Shown: positions 7,677 through 15,141 of the stretch, piece after piece | How the letters are laid out: the number at the start of each line of letters is the position of its first letter | Numbering within the stretch: the first letter of the stretch is position 1 | NCBI GenBank assembly: GCA_964345395.1 | Contig: CAYFRA010000014.1 | Span: forward strand, 1 to 30,910 | Length of the DNA stretch: 30,910 nt | Origin: UPXZ01 sp964345395 | GTDB lineage: Bacteria; Bacteroidota; Bacteroidia; Bacteroidales; Paludibacteraceae | Reading direction: 5' to 3' | Notes under the pieces: generated by a model | Seen by the model: the letters and a program-made list of their open reading frames with translations, nothing else | Database searches by the model: none | Told to the model about the DNA's origin: nothing | Program-made: the position numbers and the translations under genes

Positions 7677-8585
7677 TTAATCATTTAGAATAAGTTTACT
7701 AACGATAGCTTGTCGAACAAAAAGTCCATTTGCCGCCTGTTCAAAATAGTATGCTTTTGGATTGCTATCTACATCTTGGTCAATTTCATTGACACGGGGT
7801 AGGGGATGGAGTATTTTAAGATTTTCTTTGCTGTTTTCAAGCATTGCATTGTTGAGCGTATATACATTTTTAACGCGTTCATACTCCAATAAATCTTGAA
7901 AACGCTCTTTTTGAACACGAGTCATATATAGAATATCAGCTTGATTGAAGTTATCTGCTAATTCTTTAAGCTCGATGAAATGTATCTTGTTTTTTCGGCA
8001 AAATGCTTTGTACTCTTCAGGCATTTTCAATTCGTCAGGCGAAATGAAAGTAAATGTAGGGTTGAAGTGCGACATAGCCATTAATAGAGAGTGCACCGTT
8101 CTTCCATATTTTAAGTCGCCGACCATTGTGATATGCAAGTTTTCTAAGGTTCCCTGTGTTTTCAATATCGAATACAAATCGAGCAAAGTTTGAGACGGAT
8201 GCTGATTGGAGCCATCGCCAGCGTTGATGATAGGTATGGAGGAAATCTCTGAAGCATAGCGGGCAGCTCCTTCCAAGTGGTGCCGCATCACAATGGCATC
8301 AGCGTAATTGCTCACCATCTGAATGGTATCGTGTAGCGTTTCGCCTTTGGTAGCACTGCTGGTGGTGGAGTCCGAAAAACCTATTATTCGTCCACCTAAA
8401 CGATTGACAGCTGTTTCAAAACTAAGACGGGTGCGTGTGCTCGGCTCAAAAAAGAGAGATGCTACGACCTTCCCTTGTAAAAGTCGTTCATTTGGATTTT
8501 TTTCAAAATTTTTGGCAAGTTCTAAAAACTCAATGATATCCTCTTTGTCTAAGTCTGTGATTGATACAAGATTGTTATCTTTCAT
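7677..8585 (-). CDS. pyrB: Aspartate carbamoyltransferase catalytic chain
   Basis: The protein has 302 residues and catalyses carbamoyl phosphate plus aspartate to carbamoylaspartate, the committed step of pyrimidine synthesis. Active-site motifs are intact: FEPSTRTR (46-53) for carbamoyl phosphate, HPSQTLLDLY (129-138), DLKYGRTVHSL (157-167) and HPLPRVNEI (260-268). It is the first gene of pyrBI. The leader upstream carries a short open frame and a strong intrinsic terminator, described separately, suggesting control by UTP level. Confidence 0.98.
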   Translation of the reverse strand: MKDNNLVSITDLDKEDIIEFLELAKNFEKNPNERLLQGKVVASLFFEPSTRTRLSFETAVNRLGGRIIGFSDSTTSSATKGETLHDTIQMVSNYADAIVMRHHLEGAARYASEISSIPIINAGDGSNQHPSQTLLDLYSILKTQGTLENLHITMVGDLKYGRTVHSLLMAMSHFNPTFTFISPDELKMPEEYKAFCRKNKIHFIELKELADNFNQADILYMTRVQKERFQDLLEYERVKNVYTLNNAMLENSKENLKILHPLPRVNEIDQDVDSNPKAYYFEQAANGLFVRQAIVSKLILND

Positions 8586-8618
8586 TTTCTATAAATATAT
8601 TTTGTAAAAAAATGACAC

Positions 8619-8657
8619 AAAAAAACCAATACTTTAGCATCAATGCTGTATTGGTTT
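8619..8657 (-). terminator. Attenuator terminator in the pyrB leader
   Basis: On the minus strand, AAACCAATAC (8657-8648) pairs with GTATTGGTTT (8632-8623). An inner AGCAT/ATGCT stem sits on top with a 3-base bulge, and T continues to 8619. It lies about 34 bases before the pyrB ATG, i.e. ahead of the operon and behind its likely promoter. That position indicates attenuation rather than the end of another gene, because the gene on the other side (8997) points away. Confidence 0.75.
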
Positions 8658-8706
8658 ACAAAAATAGAGAAAGTCTGTTTGTATGGTTTTTTTCAATCCC
8701 AACCAT
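8656..8706 (-). CDS. Putative pyrBI leader peptide (16 residues)
   Basis: ATG at 8706-8704 opens a 16-codon frame (MVGIEKNHTNRLSLFL) ending in TAA at 8658-8656. The stop overlaps the first bases of the attenuator stem, so a ribosome at the stop would cover the left arm of the terminator. The last codons form a uridine-rich tract (CTTTCTCTATTTTTG), the place where RNA polymerase would slow when UTP is low. This is the arrangement known for enterobacterial pyrBI with its PyrL peptide. No ribosome binding site of the AGGAGG type is seen, which is normal in Bacteroidota. Translation is inferred. Confidence 0.45.
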   Translation of the reverse strand: MVGIEKNHTNRLSLFL

Positions 8707-8707
8707 A
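8682..8707 (-). promoter_or_regulatory. Candidate pause hairpin in the pyrBI leader
   Basis: TATGGTT (8707-8701) pairs with AACCATA (8688-8682) around a 12-base loop. It overlaps the start codon of the leader frame and stands upstream of the uridine-rich tract, so it could stabilise a polymerase pause or mask the start codon. The 7-bp stem is short, so this is tentative. Confidence 0.35.
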
Positions 8708-8756
8708 AATCTGTTTTGATATGTGACTTTCTGTATATCACTCAAATTGTTTTTTG

Positions 8757-8785
8757 CAAAGTTAAGCTAAAATTTGAAATTTTAG
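8757..8785 (-). promoter_or_regulatory. Likely pyrBI promoter -7 element and overlapping palindrome
   Basis: TAACTTTG on the minus strand (8764-8757) matches TAnnTTTG and predicts a transcript start near 8750, about 45 bases before the leader ATG. No TTTG is found at the -33 position. Instead a perfect 19-base palindrome with a central G (8767-8785, CTAAAATTT/AAATTTTAG) covers the region between -7 and -33 and could be an operator or an AT-rich coincidence. From 8786 to 8996, up to the divergent gene, I see nothing definite. Confidence 0.45.
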
Positions 8786-8996
8786 ATGCTTATTCTAAAT
8801 AAATTTTCTCTACAAACTTAAGAATGTTGGAAAATGATAAAGCTAATATCAAAATGATGCTTATCGTGGTTGTATTGTTGCGAAATAACAGTGTTGAAGT
8901 GTGTTAAAAATAATATGGTTAAAAATGGGCAAAATAATATATCATTAATTATTAAATGACTATTATTGCATATCAAATAGTTTAAGAAGATAAGAT

Positions 8997-10169
8997 ATGA
9001 AAAACAAAACAGGGTTTATTTTAATTTTATTTCTCGCTTTTGTAGTGACTGTGTCGGCACAAGAGATAGATGTAAAGTGTGTTATAGATGATGTTGAAAA
9101 TCGTTATGCACCGGATAAAAGAGTTGTTTTAAGTGATATTCAATTGATAGAGAAAGATGGAGAATCTTTGATCGAAGGTGTTACAAATAACCCTTATATT
9201 TTGGAGGAGCTGCAAAGTAAATTAGCGAATAAGCTTGAAATCAATGTGAGGTTATTGCCTGATGAGGTTGTGGGTGAGAAGAGTTGGGGGGTTGTGGCAA
9301 ATTCAGTCGAGAAACTGTATAAAAAGAGAGCTTATCATAGCGAAATAGTTACGGAAGTACTGTTGGGTACACCTCTTAAATTATTAGATAAAAAAAGTGG
9401 TTGGTATAGGGTGCAAACACCAGATGGTTATATTGCGTGGTATCAAGGATTGTTGCAGCCTATGACAGAAGAGGAGTTGGATCATTACAAATCTAAATCA
9501 AAAATTATACTTACTGCTTTATCGTCACATAGTTATAGTCGTGCAAATTTGAAGTCGCAGATAGTTTCTGATTTGGTCAATGGTAATATTTTTGAATTTA
9601 TCGGAACCAAAAAGAAATTTTACCAAGTTCGTTATCCTGATGGGCGCGAAGCTTTTGTTTTGAAATCAGATGCATTGAAATTAGATGATTGGTTGAATAG
9701 CCGTGAAATGACAGGAAGTAGTATTGTTGAAACTTCTTTTCAGTTTATGGGTTTGCCCTATGTTTGGGGAGGCACTTCCACAAAGGGGATCGATTGTAGC
9801 GGTTTTACCAAATCAGTATATTTTAACCATGGTGTTGTTTTGCCAAGAGATGCATCTCAACAGGTGCATTCGGGTGTTTTAGTAGATGACAAAGGAGATT
9901 TTAGTAAACTGCAAACAGGCGATTTAATATTCTTTGGTTCAAAGGCAGATGATGAGCACCCTACAGAACGTGTGGTGCACGTAGCTATTTATATTGGTAA
10001 TATGCGTTTTATACATGCATCGAGCAACCTAAGAATCAATAGTTTTGATCCCGCTGATCCTTTATATGATGCGTATAATACCAATAGATATTTGAGAACC
10101 AAAAGAATTTTGGGCAGTGACGATGCTGACAAACTTGGTAAAACTTTCAAAGACTCTTACATCAAATAA
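8997..10169 (+). CDS. Exported SH3/NlpC-P60 family murein peptidase
   Basis: The protein has 390 residues with a signal peptide (1-21, ending VSAQ). Two SH3b-like segments are suggested around 105-155 (SGWYRVQTPDGYIAW) and 175-228 (FYQVRYPDGREAFV). The C-terminal NlpC/P60 domain (240-370) has the catalytic triad: C267 in GIDCSGF, H328 in VVHVAIY and H340 in FIHASS. Such proteins (YkfC, dipeptidyl-peptidase VI type) cut the D-Glu to diamino acid bond in muropeptides and release L-Ala-D-Glu. The next gene, 26 bases away, is the epimerase for exactly that dipeptide, which supports this specificity. Confidence 0.9.
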   Translation: MKNKTGFILILFLAFVVTVSAQEIDVKCVIDDVENRYAPDKRVVLSDIQLIEKDGESLIEGVTNNPYILEELQSKLANKLEINVRLLPDEVVGEKSWGVVANSVEKLYKKRAYHSEIVTEVLLGTPLKLLDKKSGWYRVQTPDGYIAWYQGLLQPMTEEELDHYKSKSKIILTALSSHSYSRANLKSQIVSDLVNGNIFEFIGTKKKFYQVRYPDGREAFVLKSDALKLDDWLNSREMTGSSIVETSFQFMGLPYVWGGTSTKGIDCSGFTKSVYFNHGVVLPRDASQQVHSGVLVDDKGDFSKLQTGDLIFFGSKADDEHPTERVVHVAIYIGNMRFIHASSNLRINSFDPADPLYDAYNTNRYLRTKRILGSDDADKLGKTFKDSYIK

Positions 10170-10195
10170 CATAATCATAAACACAACAAAAGAAC

Positions 10196-11353
10196 ATGAA
10201 GCAAAACAGACGACAATTTTTAAAAACCTCATTATTGGCAGCAACAGCAGTGGCTATACCATCCATTCCCTCTTTTTCAGCTTCAATAATTAAAGAAAGA
10301 ACAAATGCAAAAATGAAACTATCTTGGACACCTTATGATTTAGAACTGGTTCATACATTTACGATATCTGGTTTTTCAAGAAAAACAACACCAGTTGTAT
10401 TGACCAAAATTGAATATGATGGGTTGGTTGGGTACGGTGAAGCTTCTCTACCTCCTTACTTGGGTGAATCGCAAGAGTCAGTTATACACTTTTTGAAAAG
10501 GGTTGATCTCTCCAATTTTTCAAATCCTACACATATCGAAGAGATAATGGATTATGTGGATAGTTTGGCTACCAACAACACCGCAGCAAAGGCAGCAATC
10601 GATATTGCACTGCACGACTTGGTGGGAAAAATGTTGGGTGCACCTTGGCATCAAATGTATGGATTGAATAAGCACAATGTGCCCGATACTACTTTCACGA
10701 TCGGTATTGATACGGATGATGTGGTGAGAGAAAAAACCCGCGAAGCTTTAGGGAAATTCAATGTGTTGAAGATTAAAGTAGGTGGGCCAGATGACAAACG
10801 AATGATTGAAGCGATTCGCACTGTTACTGATTTGCCATTGGCAGTAGATGTCAATCAAGGGTGGAAAGATAAACACTTTGCACTTGATATGATCTATTGG
10901 ATGCACGAAAAAGGTATTGTTATGGTTGAGCAACCGATGAATAAATTCAACTTGGATGATACTGCTTGGATTACTGAGCGTAGCCCACTGCCCATTTTTG
11001 CAGATGAGTCGGTACAAAGACTTGTAGATATTCAGAAACTAAAAGGTGTGTTCTCAGGTATTAACATCAAATTAATGAAATCGACAGGTATGCACGAGGG
11101 GATGAAGATGCGTAATTTAGCACATGCCTTGGATATGAAAGTGATGATTGGCTGTATGACTGAAACATCTTGTGCCATATCAGCTGCTTCGCAAATGTAT
11201 GCGGGTATGGATTTTGCCGATTTGGATGGAGCGCTACTTATTGGTAACGATATATTTGATGGAGCAAAACTTCAAAATGGTAAACTGATACCAAATGACG
11301 AACCGGGTTTAGGCATCAAGTTGAATAAGAAAATTAAATTTAGTAGAGATTAA
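10196..11353 (+). CDS. Tat-exported dipeptide epimerase (L-Ala-D/L-Glu type), enolase superfamily
   Basis: The protein has 385 residues. The N-terminus carries a twin-arginine signal (NRRQFLKTS at 4-12, then a hydrophobic stretch to about 30). The enolase superfamily fold follows: N-terminal capping domain 40-160, then the barrel with the KIK motif (K192, K194), metal ligands D218 (DVNQGW), E245 (VEQPM) and D270 (FADES), and opposite base K292 (INIKLMK). This pattern is that of muconate lactonizing subgroup dipeptide epimerases such as YcjG/YkfB, which interconvert L-Ala-D-Glu and L-Ala-L-Glu in murein peptide degradation. The Tat signal implies action outside the cytoplasm, unlike the E. coli enzyme. 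It is probably cotranscribed with the NlpC/P60 gene and ends at a good terminator. Exact dipeptide specificity cannot be read by eye. Confidence 0.88.
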   Translation: MKQNRRQFLKTSLLAATAVAIPSIPSFSASIIKERTNAKMKLSWTPYDLELVHTFTISGFSRKTTPVVLTKIEYDGLVGYGEASLPPYLGESQESVIHFLKRVDLSNFSNPTHIEEIMDYVDSLATNNTAAKAAIDIALHDLVGKMLGAPWHQMYGLNKHNVPDTTFTIGIDTDDVVREKTREALGKFNVLKIKVGGPDDKRMIEAIRTVTDLPLAVDVNQGWKDKHFALDMIYWMHEKGIVMVEQPMNKFNLDDTAWITERSPLPIFADESVQRLVDIQKLKGVFSGINIKLMKSTGMHEGMKMRNLAHALDMKVMIGCMTETSCAISAASQMYAGMDFADLDGALLIGNDIFDGAKLQNGKLIPNDEPGLGIKLNKKIKFSRD

Positions 11354-11385
11354 ATAGTTTTTATAAATTAATTATAAAGTGTGAG

Positions 11386-11424
11386 AATATCCATACGTGC
11401 ATATTGTGTGTATGGATATTTTTG
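11386..11424 (+). terminator. Terminator after the dipeptide epimerase gene
   Basis: An 11-bp perfect stem AATATCCATAC/GTATGGATATT (11386-11396 with 11410-11420) with a 13-base loop is followed by TTTG. It lies 32 bases past the epimerase stop and just before the converging anmK end. The minus side lacks a T-run. Confidence 0.8.
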
Positions 11425-11443
11425 TATTCATTTCGTTTTTACT

Positions 11444-12526
11444 CTAATTGGGAAAGATGATGTTTCCTGAACAAGAATCTCTTCTTGAACCAGTTACACT
11501 CGACCATACATTGATGTTGTTTGTCCATCGCAATACGCCTAAGAATGCAAACCCAATTGCTTCTTTGAAATCAATCACTTCATTTTCAGGTATGATGATT
11601 TGGGCGTCAGTGTGTGCTTCTATTCTGCTTATTACAAATTGATTTTTAGCACCGCCACCTGTTGCTAATACAGAATTGACATTTGCCTTGGATATTGCTT
11701 CCCCTATCTGTATCCCTATATGCTCGTAGATAGTCCTTAGCTGATTGTTGAGCTCTTTTTCTATTGATAAAAGTGGTATCACATTTTTTTCAACCCACTC
11801 CCAACCCAATGATTTTGGATAGGGTAGTTGATAATATTCCAATGTGTTGAGTGAGTTGAGTAGATCTTGATTGATTTTTCCTGATGCTCCCAAGTTGCCG
11901 TTGTTATCATATTTTTCGCCAATGTTATTCATCAAAAGATTAGCTACAATATTTACAGGGCAAATATCATAAGAGAGAACTTGATTGTTTTTTTGAAAAG
12001 AAAAATTGCTGAATCCTCCTAAGTTTAGAAAACCATCTGCTCTTTGTTTAAAAAGTAAAAAATCGGCAACCGGAATTAGTGGTGCACCGTTACCACCTAA
12101 AGCAACATCTTTTGTTCTAAAGTCATTGATATTGGGAATACCTGTATTTACTGCTATTTCGGGGCCATTGCCAATTTGTAGTGTGTAAGCCAATTGCGGT
12201 TGATGAAAAATGGTTTGTCCGTGTGATGCTATGAAATCTATCTCACTTCGATTTATCTTGTTTTTTTCTATAAAATGATTGATTTTATTGGCATAAAAAA
12301 CCCCCAGATCGGCACTGAGATGTATTAAATCGGTCGATGTCAAAAGAAACGCATTCTTCAATCGGCTCAGCAAATCATCGTCAAAATCATAAATACCCTG
12401 ATTGTTTAATGTGAAATTCCATTCGTTATTTTCACTCAATAAGAATGTAACGTCTGCTATATCTAAGCCATCTAATGAAGTACCAGACATCAAGCCCAAT
12501 GCTCTGAAATATTTTTTGTTACTCAT
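11444..12526 (-). CDS. anmK: Anhydro-N-acetylmuramic acid kinase
   Basis: The protein has 360 residues, near the usual length. It phosphorylates and opens 1,6-anhydro-MurNAc to MurNAc-6-phosphate in cell wall recycling, in the cytoplasm. The ASKHA fold is shown by GLMSGTSLDGLD (11-22), SHGQT (101-105), the catalytic segment FRTKDVALGGNGAPL (136-150, with D140) and ATGGGAKN near 290. It is the last of a tight minus-strand series murA-yigZ-anmK, 3 bases after the YigZ stop. It faces the NlpC/P60-epimerase pair, which handles the peptide part of the same breakdown products. Confidence 0.96.
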   Translation of the reverse strand: MSNKKYFRALGLMSGTSLDGLDIADVTFLLSENNEWNFTLNNQGIYDFDDDLLSRLKNAFLLTSTDLIHLSADLGVFYANKINHFIEKNKINRSEIDFIASHGQTIFHQPQLAYTLQIGNGPEIAVNTGIPNINDFRTKDVALGGNGAPLIPVADFLLFKQRADGFLNLGGFSNFSFQKNNQVLSYDICPVNIVANLLMNNIGEKYDNNGNLGASGKINQDLLNSLNTLEYYQLPYPKSLGWEWVEKNVIPLLSIEKELNNQLRTIYEHIGIQIGEAISKANVNSVLATGGGAKNQFVISRIEAHTDAQIIIPENEVIDFKEAIGFAFLGVLRWTNNINVWSSVTGSRRDSCSGNIIFPN

Positions 12527-12529
12527 TAT

Positions 12530-13129
12530 TTATTCTTCTATTATATTTATACCATATATATTTTCAAAGCGATTTTTTATCTCACCAAACTTGCTTCGTG
12601 GTATCGCAAAACACATTTCGCAACTGATTTCAAACTTCTGTTTGCTTATATTTAAGTCATACTCTTTGATGAGTCGATTTACTTCGCTCATCAGTTCATA
12701 TTCAAACTGAATTTGAAGCGGAAGTTCAATTTGTTTTTCAATAATTACTCCATTTCTAATTGCATCAGCAGCAGCTTCTTTGTATGCAGTTATCAAACCT
12801 CCAGTGCCTAAAAGAATGCCACCAAAATAACGAATAACAATGATGAGAATGTTGCTTAGCTCAAAAGAGTTAATTTGCCCCAAAATGGGTCTGCCTGCAG
12901 TTCCTGATGGTTCTCCATCGTCATTTACACGATATTCATCTCGCTCACTACCGAGCATATATGCATAGCAGACATGGCGTGCGTCTTGATATCTTTTTCT
13001 GTACTCTTCAATTGCTTTTTGGGTTTCATCAAGATTGTTAACAGGGATAGCAAAAGAGATAAATTTACTCCCTTTTTCTTTGTACAATCCTTGACTTGTT
13101 TTTTGTATTACTTTGTAGATATCAGACAT
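12530..13129 (-). CDS. YigZ/IMPACT family protein
   Basis: The protein has 199 residues, typical for the family. The N-terminal UPF0029 domain has DARHVCYAYMLG (49-60), NDDGEPSGTAGRPIL (69-83) and VIRYFGGILLGTGGL (98-112). The C-terminal third looks like DUF1949. Eukaryotic IMPACT/YIH1 bind GCN1. The bacterial role is unclear, though a proline-dipeptide or translation link has been proposed for relatives. Spacing is 6 bases to murA and 3 bases to anmK, so it is surely in their operon. Confidence 0.93.
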   Translation of the reverse strand: MSDIYKVIQKTSQGLYKEKGSKFISFAIPVNNLDETQKAIEEYRKRYQDARHVCYAYMLGSERDEYRVNDDGEPSGTAGRPILGQINSFELSNILIIVIRYFGGILLGTGGLITAYKEAAADAIRNGVIIEKQIELPLQIQFEYELMSEVNRLIKEYDLNISKQKFEISCEMCFAIPRSKFGEIKNRFENIYGINIIEE

Positions 13130-13135
13130 TAAAAA

Positions 13136-14449
13136 TCAAGAGTTAATACGTTGAATATTGGCTCCCAAAGCATTGAGCCTCTTGTCTATGTTTTCATAAC
13201 CCCTGTCAATTTGCTTGATGTTGTGTATTGTGCTGGTTCCATTTGCAGATAATGCAGCAATCAATAGTGCGATACCAGCACGAATATCGGGAGAGCTCAT
13301 TACTGATGCTCGCAGTTTTAGTTTGTTGCCTAAGCCAATCACATTAGCACGATGAGGGTCGCAAAGAATAATTTGAGCTCCCATATCAATAAGTGTATCT
13401 ACAAAATACAAGCGACTTTCAAACATTTTTTGATGAATAAGCACTGTGCCTTCAGCTTTGGTAGCAACAACAAGAAATACACTGAGTAAATCGGGGGTTA
13501 ACCCTGGCCAGGGTGCGTCAGCAATAGTCATTATCGAACCATCAATGAATGACTCAATGGCGTAGCTTTCTTGTTGTGGAATAAATATATCATCATTTTT
13601 CCGCTCAATATGAATACCTAATCTTTTGAAACTATCAGGAATGATTCCTAACTCATCATAGGCTACATTTTTGATACAAATCTCAGAACCTGTCATAGCA
13701 GCCATCCCAATAAAGCTACCTATTTCGATCATATCGGGGAGGATGGTGTGCTCGCAAGAGTTTAATTGATCGACACCATCAATGATGAGTAGATTTGATG
13801 CAATGCCGCTGATTTTTGCACCCATTTTGTTGAGCATTTTACAAAGTTGTTGTAAATAAGGCTCGCAGGCGGCATTGTAGATGGTAGTAGTGCCTTTTGC
13901 AAGAACTGCGCTCATCACAATATTTGCGGTACCCGTTACCGATGCCTCATCCAAAAGCATATAACACCCTTTTAGTTTTTCTGCTGAAATGGAGTAAAGC
14001 GATTTTTTAGAATTAAAATCAAATTCGGCACCAAGTTTTTGAATACCAATGAAATGCGTGTCTAATCGTCTCCGTCCTATTTTGTCCCCACCGGGTTTGG
14101 GGATAATTGCCTTCCCAAAACGAGCAACTAAAGGACCTACAATCATCACAGAGCCACGTAACGATGAGCTTTTTTGATAATATTTCTCAGTTTCAAGATA
14201 ATCAAGATTAATCTCATCGGCTTGAAAGCTATAACTGTTCTTGCCTAATTGCTCCACTTTTACACCTAATTCATTCAAAAGTTCAATTAAATTCAAAACA
14301 TCTTCAATGTTAGGGATGTTGTGAATGGTGATTTTTCTATCAGAAAGTAAAGTTGCACAAATAACTTGAAGCGCTTCGTTTTTCGCTCCTTGAGGTGTAA
14401 TTTCTCCATTGAGTTTGTTACCGCCTTCAACTAAAAATGTTGCCGCCAT
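13136..14449 (-). CDS. murA: UDP-N-acetylglucosamine 1-carboxyvinyltransferase, Asp variant
   Basis: The protein has 437 residues. It transfers enolpyruvyl from PEP to UDP-GlcNAc, the first committed step of peptidoglycan synthesis. K23 in GAKNE and GPLVARFGKA (105-114) are as in the family. The active-site loop reads KPGGDKIGRRRLD: position 122 is aspartate (codon GAC at 14086-14084) where E. coli has Cys115, the fosfomycin target. TADAPWPGLTPDLL and RAGIALLIAA segments complete the fold. It lies 67 bases after the DUF4290 gene and leads directly into yigZ and anmK, placing precursor synthesis and recycling in one transcript. Confidence 0.97.
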   Translation of the reverse strand: MAATFLVEGGNKLNGEITPQGAKNEALQVICATLLSDRKITIHNIPNIEDVLNLIELLNELGVKVEQLGKNSYSFQADEINLDYLETEKYYQKSSSLRGSVMIVGPLVARFGKAIIPKPGGDKIGRRRLDTHFIGIQKLGAEFDFNSKKSLYSISAEKLKGCYMLLDEASVTGTANIVMSAVLAKGTTTIYNAACEPYLQQLCKMLNKMGAKISGIASNLLIIDGVDQLNSCEHTILPDMIEIGSFIGMAAMTGSEICIKNVAYDELGIIPDSFKRLGIHIERKNDDIFIPQQESYAIESFIDGSIMTIADAPWPGLTPDLLSVFLVVATKAEGTVLIHQKMFESRLYFVDTLIDMGAQIILCDPHRANVIGLGNKLKLRASVMSSPDIRAGIALLIAALSANGTSTIHNIKQIDRGYENIDKRLNALGANIQRINS

Positions 14450-14516
14450 GATATAATGACTTAAGTGATTCCGAATTAAACCAATCTATGGTCAAGTAAA
14501 TTTGTTTTTTTAAGAT

Positions 14517-15116
14517 TTACGAGTGATGCCCCCGTTTTGCGTTTCTTTGTAGCTTTCTGTTGTTAGGAAAACTTCTTGAATCAAACAGCCTTAATGTTTC
14601 GGGCGAAGCATTAATTTTGCCATTTGAAAGCTCGCGTAAATCATCAAATATCTTTTGGTTATTTACAATTTCTTTATTCCAAGTCAAAAAACACTTTTTC
14701 ATCTGGTTTGCTATTAGGTGAATAAGTTTGTCTCTCTCTTCACCTTCAGGGTAATCTCCCGCTTCTTCAATCATCTTTTCAAGATTTCGTCCGTAGTGCA
14801 AGTAGCGAATTTTAGAGCGTTGGTATTCAATTTTTTCAGGACGCTCTTCGAGTTCTTCCTTTTTGATGATTTCGTAAGGATAATCGATATCCAATTTGAA
14901 GTCGGACATAATGGCGATATGATCCCATAATTTATGTTTAAAATCATTGATATCTCTCAGATAAGGGAAAAGATTGCCCATTATCTCGATGATGGTATAG
15001 ACACAACGTGTTCGTTCTTCTCTATCTTCTATTGTGAGTGCGTGGTCTATCATTTGTTGTACATTTCTTCCATATTCTGGAAGTATCAATCTCGATCTAT
15101 GTGTAGTATAATCCAT
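14517..15116 (-). CDS. DUF4290 protein
   Basis: The protein has 199 residues and matches my recollection of DUF4290, a conserved Bacteroidota family with no known function. It has no signal peptide or membrane segment, so it is cytoplasmic. The sequence is highly charged and probably mainly helical: YGRNVQQMIDHAL (15-27) and the similar HYGRNLEKMIEEAG near 112-125 suggest an internal repeat of the motif YGRNxxxMI. The C-terminal end is basic (NNRKLQRNAKRGHHS). It sits 25 bases after the nuclease-fold gene and 67 bases before murA on the same strand. Confidence 0.8.
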   Translation of the reverse strand: MDYTTHRSRLILPEYGRNVQQMIDHALTIEDREERTRCVYTIIEIMGNLFPYLRDINDFKHKLWDHIAIMSDFKLDIDYPYEIIKKEELEERPEKIEYQRSKIRYLHYGRNLEKMIEEAGDYPEGEERDKLIHLIANQMKKCFLTWNKEIVNNQKIFDDLRELSNGKINASPETLRLFDSRSFPNNRKLQRNAKRGHHS

Positions 15117-15141
15117 TTTAAAAATAATAATCAGTTGTCAA

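Noticed and set aside
8659..8666. TATTTTTG on the minus strand as a pyrB promoter downstream of the leader frame
   Set aside because: It matches TAnnTTTG but has no TTTG at the -33 distance, and transcription from there would begin inside the terminator stem. It fits better as the uridine-rich end of the leader frame, though it is not excluded.
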